A stretch of DNA of 64,000 nucleotides from CAVRTM01 sp963724015 (GCA_963724015.1 CAVRTM010000021.1:300007-364006), one strand, 5' to 3'. Positions 54,641-63,946 are shown, counted from the stretch's first letter. Made by a program: numbers and translations. The notes: generated by a model from the sequence alone, not told the origin.

Positions 54641-56488
54641 CTAGAACCGGGCGTTGCCCCGCACGATCCGGGCGATGTCAGCGGCCGGGAGCTTCGGCAC
54701 CCGGTGCTCGTCGCACAGGCCGTTGGCCTCCTGCATGGTGTCCGTCAGCTGCGTGTAGCAGAAGCCGGCGAGGAAGTCGCTGGCCAGAACTGCCTCGACC
54801 AGCGCGCCCACCCGTCCCCGGAAGTCCTCCGCGTCCGCGGCGCGGGAGTAGCCCCAGGTGTCGCCGGCCGGCTCACCCTCGGTGAACTGGATGCCGCCGA
54901 ACTCCGTGAGCATCACCGGCTGGCCACGGTCGGGCTCGTCCGACAGCCGGATCCGCCGGCCGGCCGGTCCGATCCCGCGCAGAAGCCGCTCACGCGCGTC
55001 GGCGTCCGCGTAGCGCTCGCGGACGACGGGTGCCGACCACTCGTAGTCGTGCACCGACCAGATGTCGGAGTCGAGGTGCTCCCACCCGTCGTTGGACACG
55101 ACCGGCCTGCTCTGGTCGAGGGTCTTGGTCAGGTGGAACAGCGTCCGCGCGTAGTCGCGCATGGCCGCGTTGTGCGCGATGTGCTGGACGCCCCAGCTCT
55201 CGTTGAGCGGCACCCACGTCACGATGCACGGGTGGGACAGGTCGCGGTCGACCACCTCGGTCCACTCGGCGACCATCCGGTTCACGGCCGCGGGGCTGAA
55301 CTCGAAGGCACTCGGCGTCTCGCCCCAGACGAGCAGCCCGAGGGTGTCCGCCCAGAACAGGAAGCGGGGGTCCTCGATCTTCTGGTGCACACGGGCGGCG
55401 TTGAACCCGAGGTCCTTGATCAGCTGCGCCTCCGCCCGCAGGGCGTCGGCGGACGGGCTGGCGAGGTGGGACTGCGGCCAGTAGCCCTGGCTGAGCACCG
55501 AACGGACGTAGTACGGCCGGTCGTTGAGCAGGAACACGCCCTGGTCCACGGCCGCGGAACGCAGCCCGAGGTAGGAGTGGACGGTGTCGACGTCGCCGGC
55601 CGACTCGTCGTCGGGCTGCAGGACGACGACGGCGTCGAGCAGGCGGGGGTGCTCGGGTGACCACAGCAGCTGCTCGTACGCCTGGCCGTTGCGCTGGTTC
55701 GGCAGATGGACGACGGCCTCGAGCTGCTCGCCCGCGACCGGCACGGTCACGGTGCCCAGGTCGGCGCCCTCGAACGAGAGCGCGATGCGCACCGACGCGG
55801 AGTGGGGCGGGGTCGCGCTGAGCCGGACCGCGACCCGGACGCAGGACGACGGCACGTCGGGCACCCAGTGCACCGAGCGGATCGAGGCCTCGGGAACCGC
55901 CTCGAGCCAGACCGGCTGCCAGATGCCCGTGGTGCGGTGGTACCAGATCGAGTGCGGATCGGCCTGCCAGTCCTGCTTGCCGCGCGGCTTCGAGACGTCG
56001 AGCGGGTCGTCCTCGACGCGGACGACCAACGGCTGCGCGGCCCGCTCCTCGAGGGCGTCGGTCACGTCGAAGCTGAACGGTGTGTGACCACCCTCGTGCT
56101 CGCCGAGGAAGGTGCCGTTGAGCCACACCTTGCAGCGGTAGTCGACCGCCCCGAAGTGCAGGAGCACCCGGCTCCCTTGCGCGTCGCGTCCGGCTTCGGC
56201 GAGGTCAGACGCGCTGAGGTCGCGGTGGTACCACGCGATCGTGTGGTGGGAGGTGTCGTGGATCGTCGACGCCGGGGACTCGGGAGGGAACGGCACGACG
56301 ATCGTGGACCCGAAGGAAGGGTCGGCGTACCAGCGGCCGGCCAGGCCCTTGTTCTCGTCGTCGAAGCAGAACGCCCACGGGCCGCTGAGGTCGGCCCACG
56401 CGGTGCGTAAAAGCTGCGGCCGCGGGTAAGTGCCGTCCTGCTGGCTGGCTCGCACCCCGGGATTGTCGTCGACCGTCACCGAATCCAT
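54641..56488 (-). CDS. Glycoside hydrolase family 2 enzyme
   Basis: Intact 615 residues. An N-terminal jelly-roll sugar-binding domain (VLLHFGAVDYRCKVWLNGTF), an Ig-like middle domain and a TIM barrel. The acid/base Glu430 lies in VTWVPLNESWGVQH, the nucleophile Glu529 in VMLTEFGGIQ. No signal peptide, so it acts inside the cell on imported oligosaccharide, perhaps as a beta-galactosidase, beta-glucuronidase or arabinosidase-type enzyme. ATG 56488; a LacI-type operator is at 56509-56522, 21 bases upstream. Confidence 0.9.
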   Translation of the reverse strand: MDSVTVDDNPGVRASQQDGTYPRPQLLRTAWADLSGPWAFCFDDENKGLAGRWYADPSFGSTIVVPFPPESPASTIHDTSHHTIAWYHRDLSASDLAEAGRDAQGSRVLLHFGAVDYRCKVWLNGTFLGEHEGGHTPFSFDVTDALEERAAQPLVVRVEDDPLDVSKPRGKQDWQADPHSIWYHRTTGIWQPVWLEAVPEASIRSVHWVPDVPSSCVRVAVRLSATPPHSASVRIALSFEGADLGTVTVPVAGEQLEAVVHLPNQRNGQAYEQLLWSPEHPRLLDAVVVLQPDDESAGDVDTVHSYLGLRSAAVDQGVFLLNDRPYYVRSVLSQGYWPQSHLASPSADALRAEAQLIKDLGFNAARVHQKIEDPRFLFWADTLGLLVWGETPSAFEFSPAAVNRMVAEWTEVVDRDLSHPCIVTWVPLNESWGVQHIAHNAAMRDYARTLFHLTKTLDQSRPVVSNDGWEHLDSDIWSVHDYEWSAPVVRERYADADARERLLRGIGPAGRRIRLSDEPDRGQPVMLTEFGGIQFTEGEPAGDTWGYSRAADAEDFRGRVGALVEAVLASDFLAGFCYTQLTDTMQEANGLCDEHRVPKLPAADIARIVRGNARF

Positions 56489-56508
56489 GGCGACAGTGTG
56501 GCCGAAAT

Positions 56509-56522
56509 ATCCAGCGCTGTAA
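56509..56522. promoter_or_regulatory. LacI-type operator before the GH2 gene
   Basis: ATCCAGCGCTGTAA. Ten bases (AGCGCTGTAA) are identical to the site at 57706 in the importer promoter; the left half differs. It has the central CG of LacI-family sites. Confidence 0.65.
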
Positions 56523-56570
56523 ATCCATGCCCGCGACAGCCGGACGACGGAGGGCGGGGCGGCCCGACGG

Positions 56571-57587
56571 TCAGCCGGCCGGCTCGGGGGCGCTCTCGCG
56601 CACGACGAGCGAGTAGTCCACCAGGCGGTGCCGCCCGAGGCCGTCGAAGCCGCCGATGCGTTCCTGCAGCATCTGCATGGCGACCTGCGCGATCGCGTGG
56701 GTGTCGGGCGCGACGGTCGTGAGGCTGGGGTAGGTGTAGGCGGCCATCGAGATGTCGTCCCACCCGGTGATCGCCACGTCGCCGGGCACGTTCAGCCCTC
56801 GCTCCTGGATCGCCCGGAGCGAGCCGATCGCGGCCACGTCGTCGCGGCAGACGAGGCCGTCGAAGTGCACCCCCTGGTCGAGCGCGGCGCCCACGGACTC
56901 GGCCGCGTCGTGGGACGAGATCGACCGGCTCGGGAGCAGCAGCGACATGTCGACGCGCCGGCCCGCCTGCTCCAGCGCCTCCTGGTAGCCCATCAGCCGC
57001 TGCGACGACGTCGCGGACTGCCCATGCTCCTCGTGGCCGGCGAACGCGATGCGCTTCCTGCCCAGGGCGATGAGGTGGTGTGTCGCTTTCGCTGCGGCAG
57101 CTACGTTGTCGATCATCACGTGGTCGACACTCAGTGGAGCGGCGCCCTCGCCGAGGAGGACGAGGGGAACGTCGCCGCGGTGCTGGGCGATCTCCTTGGA
57201 GGACATGACCGACGGCTGGAAGATCACACCGTCCACCAGCCCGGCCTCGCTGCTGGAGACCACGGCTCGTTCGCCCTGGAGGGTCCCGCCCGTGAGCTCG
57301 AGCAGGGGCCGGTACCCCCGCTCGGAGGCCGCTGCGCTGACCACCCGCGCGAGCTCGGAGAAGTAGGGGACGCTGACGTCCGCGAAGGCCAGGGCGATGA
57401 GCCCGGTCCTGCCGGTCGCGAGGCGCCGGCCCAGGACGTTCGGCCGGTAGCCCAGGTCGTCGATCGCCTGCTGCACGCGCTCGCGGGTGCGGCTGCTGAC
57501 GTGGGGGTAGTCGTGGATGACGTTGGACACCGTCTTGATCGACACCCCGGCGACGCGGGCGACGTCCTCCAGCCGAACCTTCGCCAT
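56571..57587 (-). CDS. LacI-family transcriptional repressor
   Basis: 338 residues. LacI helix-turn-helix VRLEDVARVAGVSIKTVSNV with hinge YRPNVLGRRLATGRTGLIAL, then a periplasmic-binding-protein-like sugar domain (FDGLVCRDDVAAIGSLRAIQ, VPGDVAITGWDDISMAAYTY). ATG 57587 is chosen for its GAGGAGGAG sequence. Divergent from the importer operon and co-directional with GH2; operators flank it on both sides, so it very likely represses both. Confidence 0.9.
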   Translation of the reverse strand: MAKVRLEDVARVAGVSIKTVSNVIHDYPHVSSRTRERVQQAIDDLGYRPNVLGRRLATGRTGLIALAFADVSVPYFSELARVVSAAASERGYRPLLELTGGTLQGERAVVSSSEAGLVDGVIFQPSVMSSKEIAQHRGDVPLVLLGEGAAPLSVDHVMIDNVAAAAKATHHLIALGRKRIAFAGHEEHGQSATSSQRLMGYQEALEQAGRRVDMSLLLPSRSISSHDAAESVGAALDQGVHFDGLVCRDDVAAIGSLRAIQERGLNVPGDVAITGWDDISMAAYTYPSLTTVAPDTHAIAQVAMQMLQERIGGFDGLGRHRLVDYSLVVRESAPEPAG

Positions 57588-57693
57588 CGCCCTCCTCCTC
57601 ACCTGGTCGGTGTCGATGTCTGCCATCGCCGGGAACGACTCTAGTGCGGCCCTGGCTCGCGTCCGGACGGCGGAGAACGCCCGTCGGTACCTA

Positions 57694-57722
57694 TTGACAG
57701 CCAATTTATAGCGCTGTAATTT
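57694..57722 (+). promoter_or_regulatory. Promoter of the sugar importer operon with embedded LacI operator
   Basis: TTGACA (57694-57699), 17-base spacer and TAATTT (57717-57722). The near-palindrome TTATAGCGCTGTAA (57706-57719) lies in the spacer and -10, so a bound repressor would exclude RNA polymerase. Confidence 0.75.
57706..57719. promoter_or_regulatory. LacI-type operator in the importer promoter
   Basis: TTATAGCGCTGTAA, palindromic except at one pair, with central AGCGCT. The second copy is at 56509-56522. Confidence 0.7.
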
Positions 57723-57824
57723 CGCGGGAAGCTCGATCGCAGCAAACCAGCCGTCCCAGGGATGGCACTCCGTCCGGGCTGACGCCAGGTCACCAGCGGG
57801 CAGACACACTCGAAGGAGAGCACA

Positions 57825-59144
57825 GTGCACAGGAGATTCGGTCAGCGCGTCCTCACGGCGGCGGTCGCCACGGGCATCGGGGCATCGCTCGCCGCCTGCG
57901 GCGGTGGCAGCGCTGCACCCAGCGCTGGCGCCGTGAAGGGCGGCGGCGACTACACGGGTCCCACAGTGAACATCAGCTTCTGGAACGGGTGGACCGGTGG
58001 AGCCGCGCCCGTCCTGGTGCCCAAGCTCATCCAGAAGTTCAATGCCACCCACAAGAACATCGTCGTCAAGGACGTCCCGATGCAGTGGGCGGACATCTCG
58101 GCGAAGATGCCCCTTGCGATCAAGGGTGGCAAGGGCCCCGACGTGTCGGTAGCCCATGGCGACGACCTCGCGACCTATGCGGCGCAGGGACTGCTGCTCA
58201 AGAGCGACAGCATCGTCAAGACGCTGGGCTACGGTGAGAGCAACTTCCCGTCCGGCGTCTTCAACGCCGGGAACTACAAGGGCGCGCAGTACGCGATCCC
58301 GTGGAGCGTGACCCCGCTCGGCCTGTACGTGAACACCGCGGTGCTCAAGAAGGCCGGCATCAACCCGGCGGCGCTCCCCACCGACAAGGCCGGGTACCTC
58401 AAGGCACTCGACGCCCTGAAGGCCGCCGGGGTGCAGGGGGAGTGGGTCGACGGCTACGTCTTCACCGGGACGTTCGAGCTCGAGTCGCTGATCTGGCAGA
58501 TGGGCGGCCAGCTGTACAACAAGGACGTCACCCAGGCGACCTTCAACTCCGACGCCGGGGTGAAGGCGCTCACCTGGATGACCGACCTCATCAAGAAGGG
58601 CCACAGCCCGGCGAACGTCGCCCAGGACGGCAACTTCAACGCGCTCGTCAGCGGCAAGACCGCCTTCAACTGGAACGGCGTGTGGCAGACCACCAACGAC
58701 GCGCTGGCGAAGGTCGGCTGGACCGCCGCCCCGGTCCCGCAGATCGGCACCCAGAAGGCCGTCTGGGCGAGCTCGACGCACTGGATCTTCCCGGCCAACA
58801 AGGGCGGGGACCCGAACAAGACGGCCGCGGCGGCGACGTTCGTCAAGTGGATGAACGACAACTCCGCCGGCTGGGCGGCCACGGGCGAGCTGCCGGCCGA
58901 CAACACGGTCCGCAACAACCCGTCGCTGGTCAAGGCCCACCCGCACCTGAAGCCGTTCCTCGCCGAGCTGCCCTACGCGCACTACGAGACGACGGCTCCG
59001 GGGATCAACGCGGCGAACGCGACCATCACCACCGCGCTCAACGAGGCCGTCCTGGGCAAGAAGAGCCCGAAGCAGGCCCTCGACGACGCGGCCGCGAAGG
59101 CCAACCAGATCCTCAAGCAGAACGCGAGCCAGTACGGTGGCTGA
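57825..59144 (+). CDS. Sugar ABC transporter solute-binding lipoprotein
   Basis: Intact 439 residues with lipobox SLAAC (Cys25). Mature sequence VNISFWNGWTGGAAPVLVPK is typical of family-1 sugar-binding proteins; later KGPDVSVAHGDDLATYAAQG and SGKTAFNWNGVWQT form ligand-binding stretches rich in Trp. GTG 57825 has GAAGGAG upstream. First gene of the LacI-controlled operon; overlaps the next gene by eight bases. Confidence 0.9.
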   Translation: MHRRFGQRVLTAAVATGIGASLAACGGGSAAPSAGAVKGGGDYTGPTVNISFWNGWTGGAAPVLVPKLIQKFNATHKNIVVKDVPMQWADISAKMPLAIKGGKGPDVSVAHGDDLATYAAQGLLLKSDSIVKTLGYGESNFPSGVFNAGNYKGAQYAIPWSVTPLGLYVNTAVLKKAGINPAALPTDKAGYLKALDALKAAGVQGEWVDGYVFTGTFELESLIWQMGGQLYNKDVTQATFNSDAGVKALTWMTDLIKKGHSPANVAQDGNFNALVSGKTAFNWNGVWQTTNDALAKVGWTAAPVPQIGTQKAVWASSTHWIFPANKGGDPNKTAAAATFVKWMNDNSAGWAATGELPADNTVRNNPSLVKAHPHLKPFLAELPYAHYETTAPGINAANATITTALNEAVLGKKSPKQALDDAAAKANQILKQNASQYGG

Positions 59145-60072
59145 CGTCTCGCTTCCCGCCGTCAACCCCCGGGGCTCGCGCCCCGGGGGCACGGCGGTGC
59201 GGCGCAAGACGGGCACGGCCTACCTCTTCCTGGCGCCGTTCCTCATCCTCTTCGCGGTGTTCGTGCTGGCGCCGGCGGTCTACGGACTGTGGGTGAGCCT
59301 GCACCTCTGGAACCCGCTGATGCCGAGCCAGCCGTTCACCGGGCTGGACAACTACAAGCAGCTCTTCACCCCCGGCTCGCTCACGTCCGGTGACTTCTGG
59401 GACAGCATGCGGGCGACGGGGATCTTCACCGTCGCGAGCGTCCCGTTCCTGGTCGCCATACCCCTGCTCATCGCGGTCCTGCTGAACCAGAAGATCAAGG
59501 GCGGCAACGTCTTCCGTGCCGTCTTCTTCGCGCCGTACGTCCTGGGCGTCGCCGTCATCGGCGTCATCTGGAAGTACCTGCTCGACCCCCAGCTCGGCGT
59601 CGTCAACCACGTGCTCCACCTGTTCGGGGTATCGGCCAACATCCCCTGGACGGTCGACTCGCCGTGGGTGTGGGTGTCGCTCGTCGGCGTGACCGTCTGG
59701 TGGACCCTGGGGTTCAACACCGTCATCCTGCTCGCCGGCCTCCAGGGGATCAACGCAGAGCTGTACGACGCGGCGTCCGTGGACGGGGCGGGGCCGCTGC
59801 GCAAGTTCACCAGCGTGACGCTGCCCGGGCTGCGTCCGGTCACGATGTTCGTGACGACGGTGACGATCCTGGCGTCCGCCAACATGTTCGGGCAGTCCTA
59901 CCTGATGACCAAGGGTGGGCCGGGACACGCCACCCGCACGGCGGTCATGTACATCGCCGACCAGGGGCTGTCGCAGAACAACATGGGCGCCGCCTCGGCC
60001 ATGAGCTACGTGCTGTTCGCGTTCCTCGCGGTCATCAGCCTGATCAATTTCCGCCTGCAGCGCGAGAAGTAG
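59137..60072 (+). CDS. Carbohydrate ABC transporter permease, MalF type
   Basis: 311 residues, six helices starting at LFLAPFLILFAVFVLAPAVY. EAA loop INAELYDAASVDGAGPLRKF. GTG 59137 lies inside the end of the binding-protein gene. A very stable hairpin (59166-59189) lies at codons 11-18. Confidence 0.9.
   Translation: MADVSLPAVNPRGSRPGGTAVRRKTGTAYLFLAPFLILFAVFVLAPAVYGLWVSLHLWNPLMPSQPFTGLDNYKQLFTPGSLTSGDFWDSMRATGIFTVASVPFLVAIPLLIAVLLNQKIKGGNVFRAVFFAPYVLGVAVIGVIWKYLLDPQLGVVNHVLHLFGVSANIPWTVDSPWVWVSLVGVTVWWTLGFNTVILLAGLQGINAELYDAASVDGAGPLRKFTSVTLPGLRPVTMFVTTVTILASANMFGQSYLMTKGGPGHATRTAVMYIADQGLSQNNMGAASAMSYVLFAFLAVISLINFRLQREK
59166..59189. promoter_or_regulatory. Strong hairpin at the start of the permease gene
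   Basis: CCCCCGGGGC-TCGC-GCCCCGGGGG: a perfect 10-bp stem of only G-C pairs with a 4-base loop. It begins 22 bases past the binding-protein stop. In the mRNA it could protect the binding-protein message from 3' decay and slow permease translation, lowering permease relative to binding protein. Confidence 0.6.
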
Positions 60073-60086
60073 GAGCAGAGGTCCTC

Positions 60087-61004
60087 ATGGCAACAGACCG
60101 TCTAGCGCAGGCCACACCTGCCCCGGGCCCCAACGCGCAGGGGACGTCCGTCGCTGGGCGCCCGCCCACGCCGCCGCGGCGCCGGCCCAAGCCCGGCCGG
60201 GTCGCGGTCTACGCCGTCCTGATCCTCACGGCGCTGGCCATCCTCGTCCCGCTCGCGTGGATCTTCCTCACGTCGTTCAAGACCGACTTCGACGCGATCA
60301 ACTCCCCCGCGTCGCCGTGGCCGAAACCCTTGGTCTTCGATGCCTACCGCACCCTGTCCAGCGGGCAGCAGCAGATCTTCCGCTGGTTCCTCAACAGCGT
60401 TGCCGCGGCGTCCCTGCAGACCGCCCTCATCCTCGTGACCGCCTCGATGGGGGCGTATGCGCTGGCCCGGATGGAGTTCCGCGGCAAGGGGCTGGTCTTC
60501 GGGGCGATCGTGGCGACCCTGCTCGTGCCACCGGTGATCTTCCTCATCCCCAACTACCTGATCGTGGACCGCCTCGGGTGGCTCGACACGCTGTGGGCGG
60601 TGTCGGTGCCCGGCGCGGCCGGCGCATTCGGGATCTTCTTCCTGCGCCAGTTCTTCGTCGGCCTGCCCAAGGAGATCGAGGAAGCGGCGCGCATCGACGG
60701 GGCCGGGGATCTCAGGATCTTCCTGCAGATCATCCTGCCGCTCTCGCGTCCTGCCATCGCCACGCTCGCGGTCCTGAGCTTCCTGGCCAACTGGAACGAC
60801 TTCCTCTGGCCGGTCTACGTGCTGCTGAGCCCCGAGAAGCTCACCCTGCAGCCCGGGCTGTCCGTACTGCAAGGGGCGTACTCGACCCACTTCGGCATCG
60901 TCATGGCCGGCGCGGTGATCGCATCCGTCCCGGTCCTGATCCTCTTCACCCTGGCGCAGCGTCAGATCGTCGAGAGCGTGGCCAGCTCCGGGCTCAAGGG
61001 CTAG
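60087..61004 (+). CDS. Carbohydrate ABC transporter permease, MalG type
   Basis: 305 residues. A proline-rich cytoplasmic N-terminus of about 35 residues (PPTPPRRRPKPGR) precedes the first helix AVLILTALAILVPLAWIFLT. EAA loop LPKEIEEAARIDGAGDLRIF. C-terminus VASSGLKG. Starts 14 bases after the MalF-type gene with AGGAGCAGAGG upstream. No ATPase gene follows. Confidence 0.9.
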   Translation: MATDRLAQATPAPGPNAQGTSVAGRPPTPPRRRPKPGRVAVYAVLILTALAILVPLAWIFLTSFKTDFDAINSPASPWPKPLVFDAYRTLSSGQQQIFRWFLNSVAAASLQTALILVTASMGAYALARMEFRGKGLVFGAIVATLLVPPVIFLIPNYLIVDRLGWLDTLWAVSVPGAAGAFGIFFLRQFFVGLPKEIEEAARIDGAGDLRIFLQIILPLSRPAIATLAVLSFLANWNDFLWPVYVLLSPEKLTLQPGLSVLQGAYSTHFGIVMAGAVIASVPVLILFTLAQRQIVESVASSGLKG

Positions 61005-61007
61005 CGG

Positions 61008-61997
61008 GTGCGTCCGACCCGTCTGTGGGTCGCCTGCCTGGTCATCGCGGCCGTCATGGCCGGCGGCCTGTCAGGCTGCGGTGGGGGATCGGCGGCGAGA
61101 GCGCAGGCTCCGGCGTCGTCGTCCCCCTCCACGGGGTTTGCCATTGACCAGGACTTCCCGGACCCGGACGTGCTGCGGGTGGGAGGCACGTTCTACGCCT
61201 ACGCCACCAACAGCCCGTCGGCCAACGTCCAGCTCGCGACGTCGCGCGACGGGAAGACGTGGTCGGTGTCCGCCTCCGACGTCCTTCCGACCTTGCCCAC
61301 CTGGGCGCTTCCCGGGAAGACCTGGGCGCCGGACGTGTCTGCCGCCTCTGCAGGGCGCTACCTCATGTACGTCGTGATGGCGAGCGCCAGCCCGGCTCTG
61401 CAGTGCATCGGGGTCGCGGCCTCGTCGTCACCGTCGGGACCGTTCAAGCCGGTCGGGAACGGCCCGCTGGTGTGCCCCAAGGGCGAGGGTGGCGCCATCG
61501 ACCCCAGCACCTTCGTCGACACCGACGGGACGCGATACCTGCTCTGGAAGAACGACGGGAACTGCTGTGGCCTCGACACCTGGCTGCACATGGCACCACT
61601 GTCCCGGGACGGCTTGGCGCTGGCCGGGCCGGCGACGAAGCTCGTCAAGCAGACGGCCGGATGGGAGGGGTCCGTGGTCGAGGCTCCGGTGCTGGTCAAG
61701 CACGGCTCGCACTACGTCCTCTTCTACTCCGCGAACAGCTATGCCGGCGAGGCGTATGCGATCGGGTACGCGACGGCCTCCTCGGCGACGGGGCCGTACC
61801 GCAAGCACCCCGTCCCCCTGCTGAGCACCTCGTCCTCGAAGGGGCGCTTCACCGGCCCGGGTGGGCAGGACGTGGTCACCGGGCCGGACGGCCACGACCT
61901 GCTGGTCTTCCACTCCTGGGACCCGGCACGGATCTACCGGGGGATGGACGTGCTTCCGCTCACGTGGAACGGCGACCAGCCCGTGGTCGGTCCGTAG
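61008..61997 (+). CDS. GH43-like lipoprotein glycosidase
   Basis: 329 residues. Lipobox LSGC (Cys24), then a Ser/Ala linker. Five-bladed propeller of GH43 type: base Asp in DFPDPDVLRVGGTFYAYATN (Asp52 or 54), pKa-modulating Asp165 in GGAIDPSTF, and acid Glu225 in GSVVEAPVLV. GTG 61008, three bases after the permease stop. Anchored outside the membrane, it could trim arabinosyl or xylosyl residues before import and further cleavage by the GH2 enzyme. Confidence 0.85.
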   Translation: MRPTRLWVACLVIAAVMAGGLSGCGGGSAARAQAPASSSPSTGFAIDQDFPDPDVLRVGGTFYAYATNSPSANVQLATSRDGKTWSVSASDVLPTLPTWALPGKTWAPDVSAASAGRYLMYVVMASASPALQCIGVAASSSPSGPFKPVGNGPLVCPKGEGGAIDPSTFVDTDGTRYLLWKNDGNCCGLDTWLHMAPLSRDGLALAGPATKLVKQTAGWEGSVVEAPVLVKHGSHYVLFYSANSYAGEAYAIGYATASSATGPYRKHPVPLLSTSSSKGRFTGPGGQDVVTGPDGHDLLVFHSWDPARIYRGMDVLPLTWNGDQPVVGP

Positions 61998-62111
61998 CCT
62001 GCGACGCGCGGTGCTTCCTCACCTCGGAGCTGCTGGGACCCGCTGGCGTGCAGCCGGCGGGCGGCGCCGCCGCTGCATGCTGCCCAGGGGGCTCCGGCGC
62101 GCTCAGGCCGG

Positions 62112-63008
62112 TCAGGCGACGCTGTCCACCGCGTAGTGCCGCAGGAAGATCTCCTCGAGGGTGGGCGGGGCGCTCTGCAGGGAGGTCACGCCGGCTGACG
62201 ACAGCGCGGCCAGGACCGCGCCGAGCTCCGCCGCGTCGACATCCAGGGTCAGGCGGTGGTCGGTGATCCGCAGGTCGTGGACGCCCGGGTGCCCGCTGAG
62301 CGTCGCGGGGACTGGACGGGTCAGCTCGGCCTCGATGTGGGTGCGGGTGAGGTGGCGCAGCTCGGCCAGGGTGCCGGTCTCGACGGTGCGTCCGGACTTG
62401 ATGATGCTGACCCGGTCGCACAGGTGCTCGACCTCGGAGAGGATGTGGCTGGACAGCAGGACGGTCCGCCCTCGCTTCCGCTCGTCGTCGATGCAGGAGC
62501 GAAAGACGTTCTCCATCAACGGGTCCAGGCCGGCGGTGGGCTCGTCGAGCAGCAGCAGCTCGACGTCGGAGGACAGGGCGGCCACGAGGGCGACCTTCTG
62601 GCGGTTGCCCTTGGAGTAGGCGCGGCCCTTCCGGGTCGGGTCGAGGTCGAACCGCTCGAGCAGGTCCTGGCGGCGGGCCTCGTCCAGGCCGCCGCGCAGC
62701 CGGCCGAGCAGGTCGATCACCTCGCCCCCGGTCAGGGTCGGCCACAGGCTGACGTCGCCCGGCACGTAGGCGAGACGGCGGTGGAGGACGGCGACGTCGC
62801 GCCACGGGTCGCCCCCGAGCAGGGACGCCTGCCCGCCGTCGGCCCGCAGCAGGCCGAGCAGCACCCGGATGGTGGTGGACTTGCCCGAGCCGTTGGGCCC
62901 GAGGAACCCGTGCACGTCACCGGTGCGCACCTCGAGGTCGAGGCCGTCGAGCGCGCGCACCCGGCCGAAGGACTTGGTCAGGCCGATCGCCTCGATCGCG
63001 GTGCTCAT
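62112..63008 (-). CDS. ABC exporter ATP-binding protein
   Basis: 298 residues. Walker A GPNGSGKSTTIRVLLGL, signature YSKGNRQKVALVAALSSDVE, Walker B LLLLDEPTAGLDP and H-loop SSHILSEVEHLCDR. C-terminal extension (PTLEEIFLRHYAVDSVA) is typical of the daunorubicin/Yxl exporter class. No permease is encoded next to it; downstream lies the convergent GH43 gene. It may serve a permease elsewhere, or the permease has been lost. Confidence 0.9.
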   Translation of the reverse strand: MSTAIEAIGLTKSFGRVRALDGLDLEVRTGDVHGFLGPNGSGKSTTIRVLLGLLRADGGQASLLGGDPWRDVAVLHRRLAYVPGDVSLWPTLTGGEVIDLLGRLRGGLDEARRQDLLERFDLDPTRKGRAYSKGNRQKVALVAALSSDVELLLLDEPTAGLDPLMENVFRSCIDDERKRGRTVLLSSHILSEVEHLCDRVSIIKSGRTVETGTLAELRHLTRTHIEAELTRPVPATLSGHPGVHDLRITDHRLTLDVDAAELGAVLAALSSAGVTSLQSAPPTLEEIFLRHYAVDSVA

Positions 63009-63099
63009 GCGGCCGAGGCTCCTCCTGCGGACCGCCTTTGGGAAGGGGCGGCCGGCGAGGAGTGTCACTGCGAAGTCAGGAGATGCGCCGAGGGGCGGC

Positions 63100-63875
63100 T
63101 CACGCGATCTGTGAGGTGTCCTTCGTCCTCCGGGGGCGGTGGTCCAGCGGGCTGGCCGCTCGGCCCGTCGTCTCCGGCAGGCCGAGGTAGGCGCTGAGCA
63201 GCCGGGCGGGGCTGCGCTCGTCGTCCGGAGCTCTCGGCTGATCTGCCGGACGAGCCCTTCGGCCAGCACCCGGATCTTGGTGTTGGTCTGCTGGGAGTGC
63301 CAGCGCAACAGGTTGAACGCCGCGTCGGGGTCGATGCGGTAGACGCCCATGAGGATGCCCTTGGCCTGCTCGATCACCGCCCGCGACTCGGTGGCGCGCG
63401 TCACCGCGGCATGGGCCTCGACCTCGACGGCCCGGCCGAAGGACTCGGTCACGTCGATGAAGTAGCCGTGCACGGCCACGACGGTGCCGTTCTCGTCACA
63501 GGTGCCCTCGGCCAGCGACAGCACCAAGTGCACCCGGCCGGCGGCGTCGACGATCCGGTGCCGGCAGCAGAACGGCTCCCCGGTGCGCAGGACGGCCCGC
63601 AGGCGACCTTCGGTCCGGGCCCGGTCATCGGCGTGCTTGTGCGCCATCAGCAGTGCCGTCGTCGGCACCACCTCGCCGGGGGAGAAGCCGTGCAGGGCGT
63701 ACATGGCGGGCGACCACCACCAGGTGTCGTCGACCGCGTCGAAGCGGAATCGCGCGACCGGCTCGTTCGTCCCTCCGCCGAGCGCGATGAGCCCGTCGAT
63801 CGACCTGCTCCCCCCTGGGTCGATCGCCGGCCTGGCCTGGTTGACGCCAACGCCCGGCGTGTGGCTGCTGGTCAT
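63100..63875 (-). CDS. PAS-ANTAR transcription antitermination regulator (one frameshift)
   Basis: About 258 residues. A PAS domain (VARFRFDAVDDTWWWSPAMY, ending VVAVHGYFIDVTES) is followed by an ANTAR RNA-binding domain (ATESRAVIEQAKGILMGVYR, AFNLLRWHSQQTNTKIRVLA). After a frame change near 63225 the tail reads DDERSPARLLSAYLGLPETT and stops at 63100. ANTAR proteins bind two-hexaloop RNAs to stop termination. ATG 63875 chosen. Confidence 0.8.
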
Positions 63876-63916
63876 GAGTTCCGTTTCCGCCTGCGTCACG
63901 TCGACGGCCTGCCTTC

Positions 63917-63946
63917 CTACGACTTGTTTACGTCGTAAGCGTAGGT
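63917..63946. promoter_or_regulatory. Palindromic region upstream of the ANTAR gene
   Basis: TTACGTCGTAA (63928-63938), an 11-base palindrome, lies within a larger symmetric stretch bounded by CCTACG and CGTAGG. It is AT-rich compared with its surroundings and 40-70 bases before the start codon, so a regulator site or promoter is likely. The last bases of the window (63976-64000) show nothing further. Confidence 0.4.
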
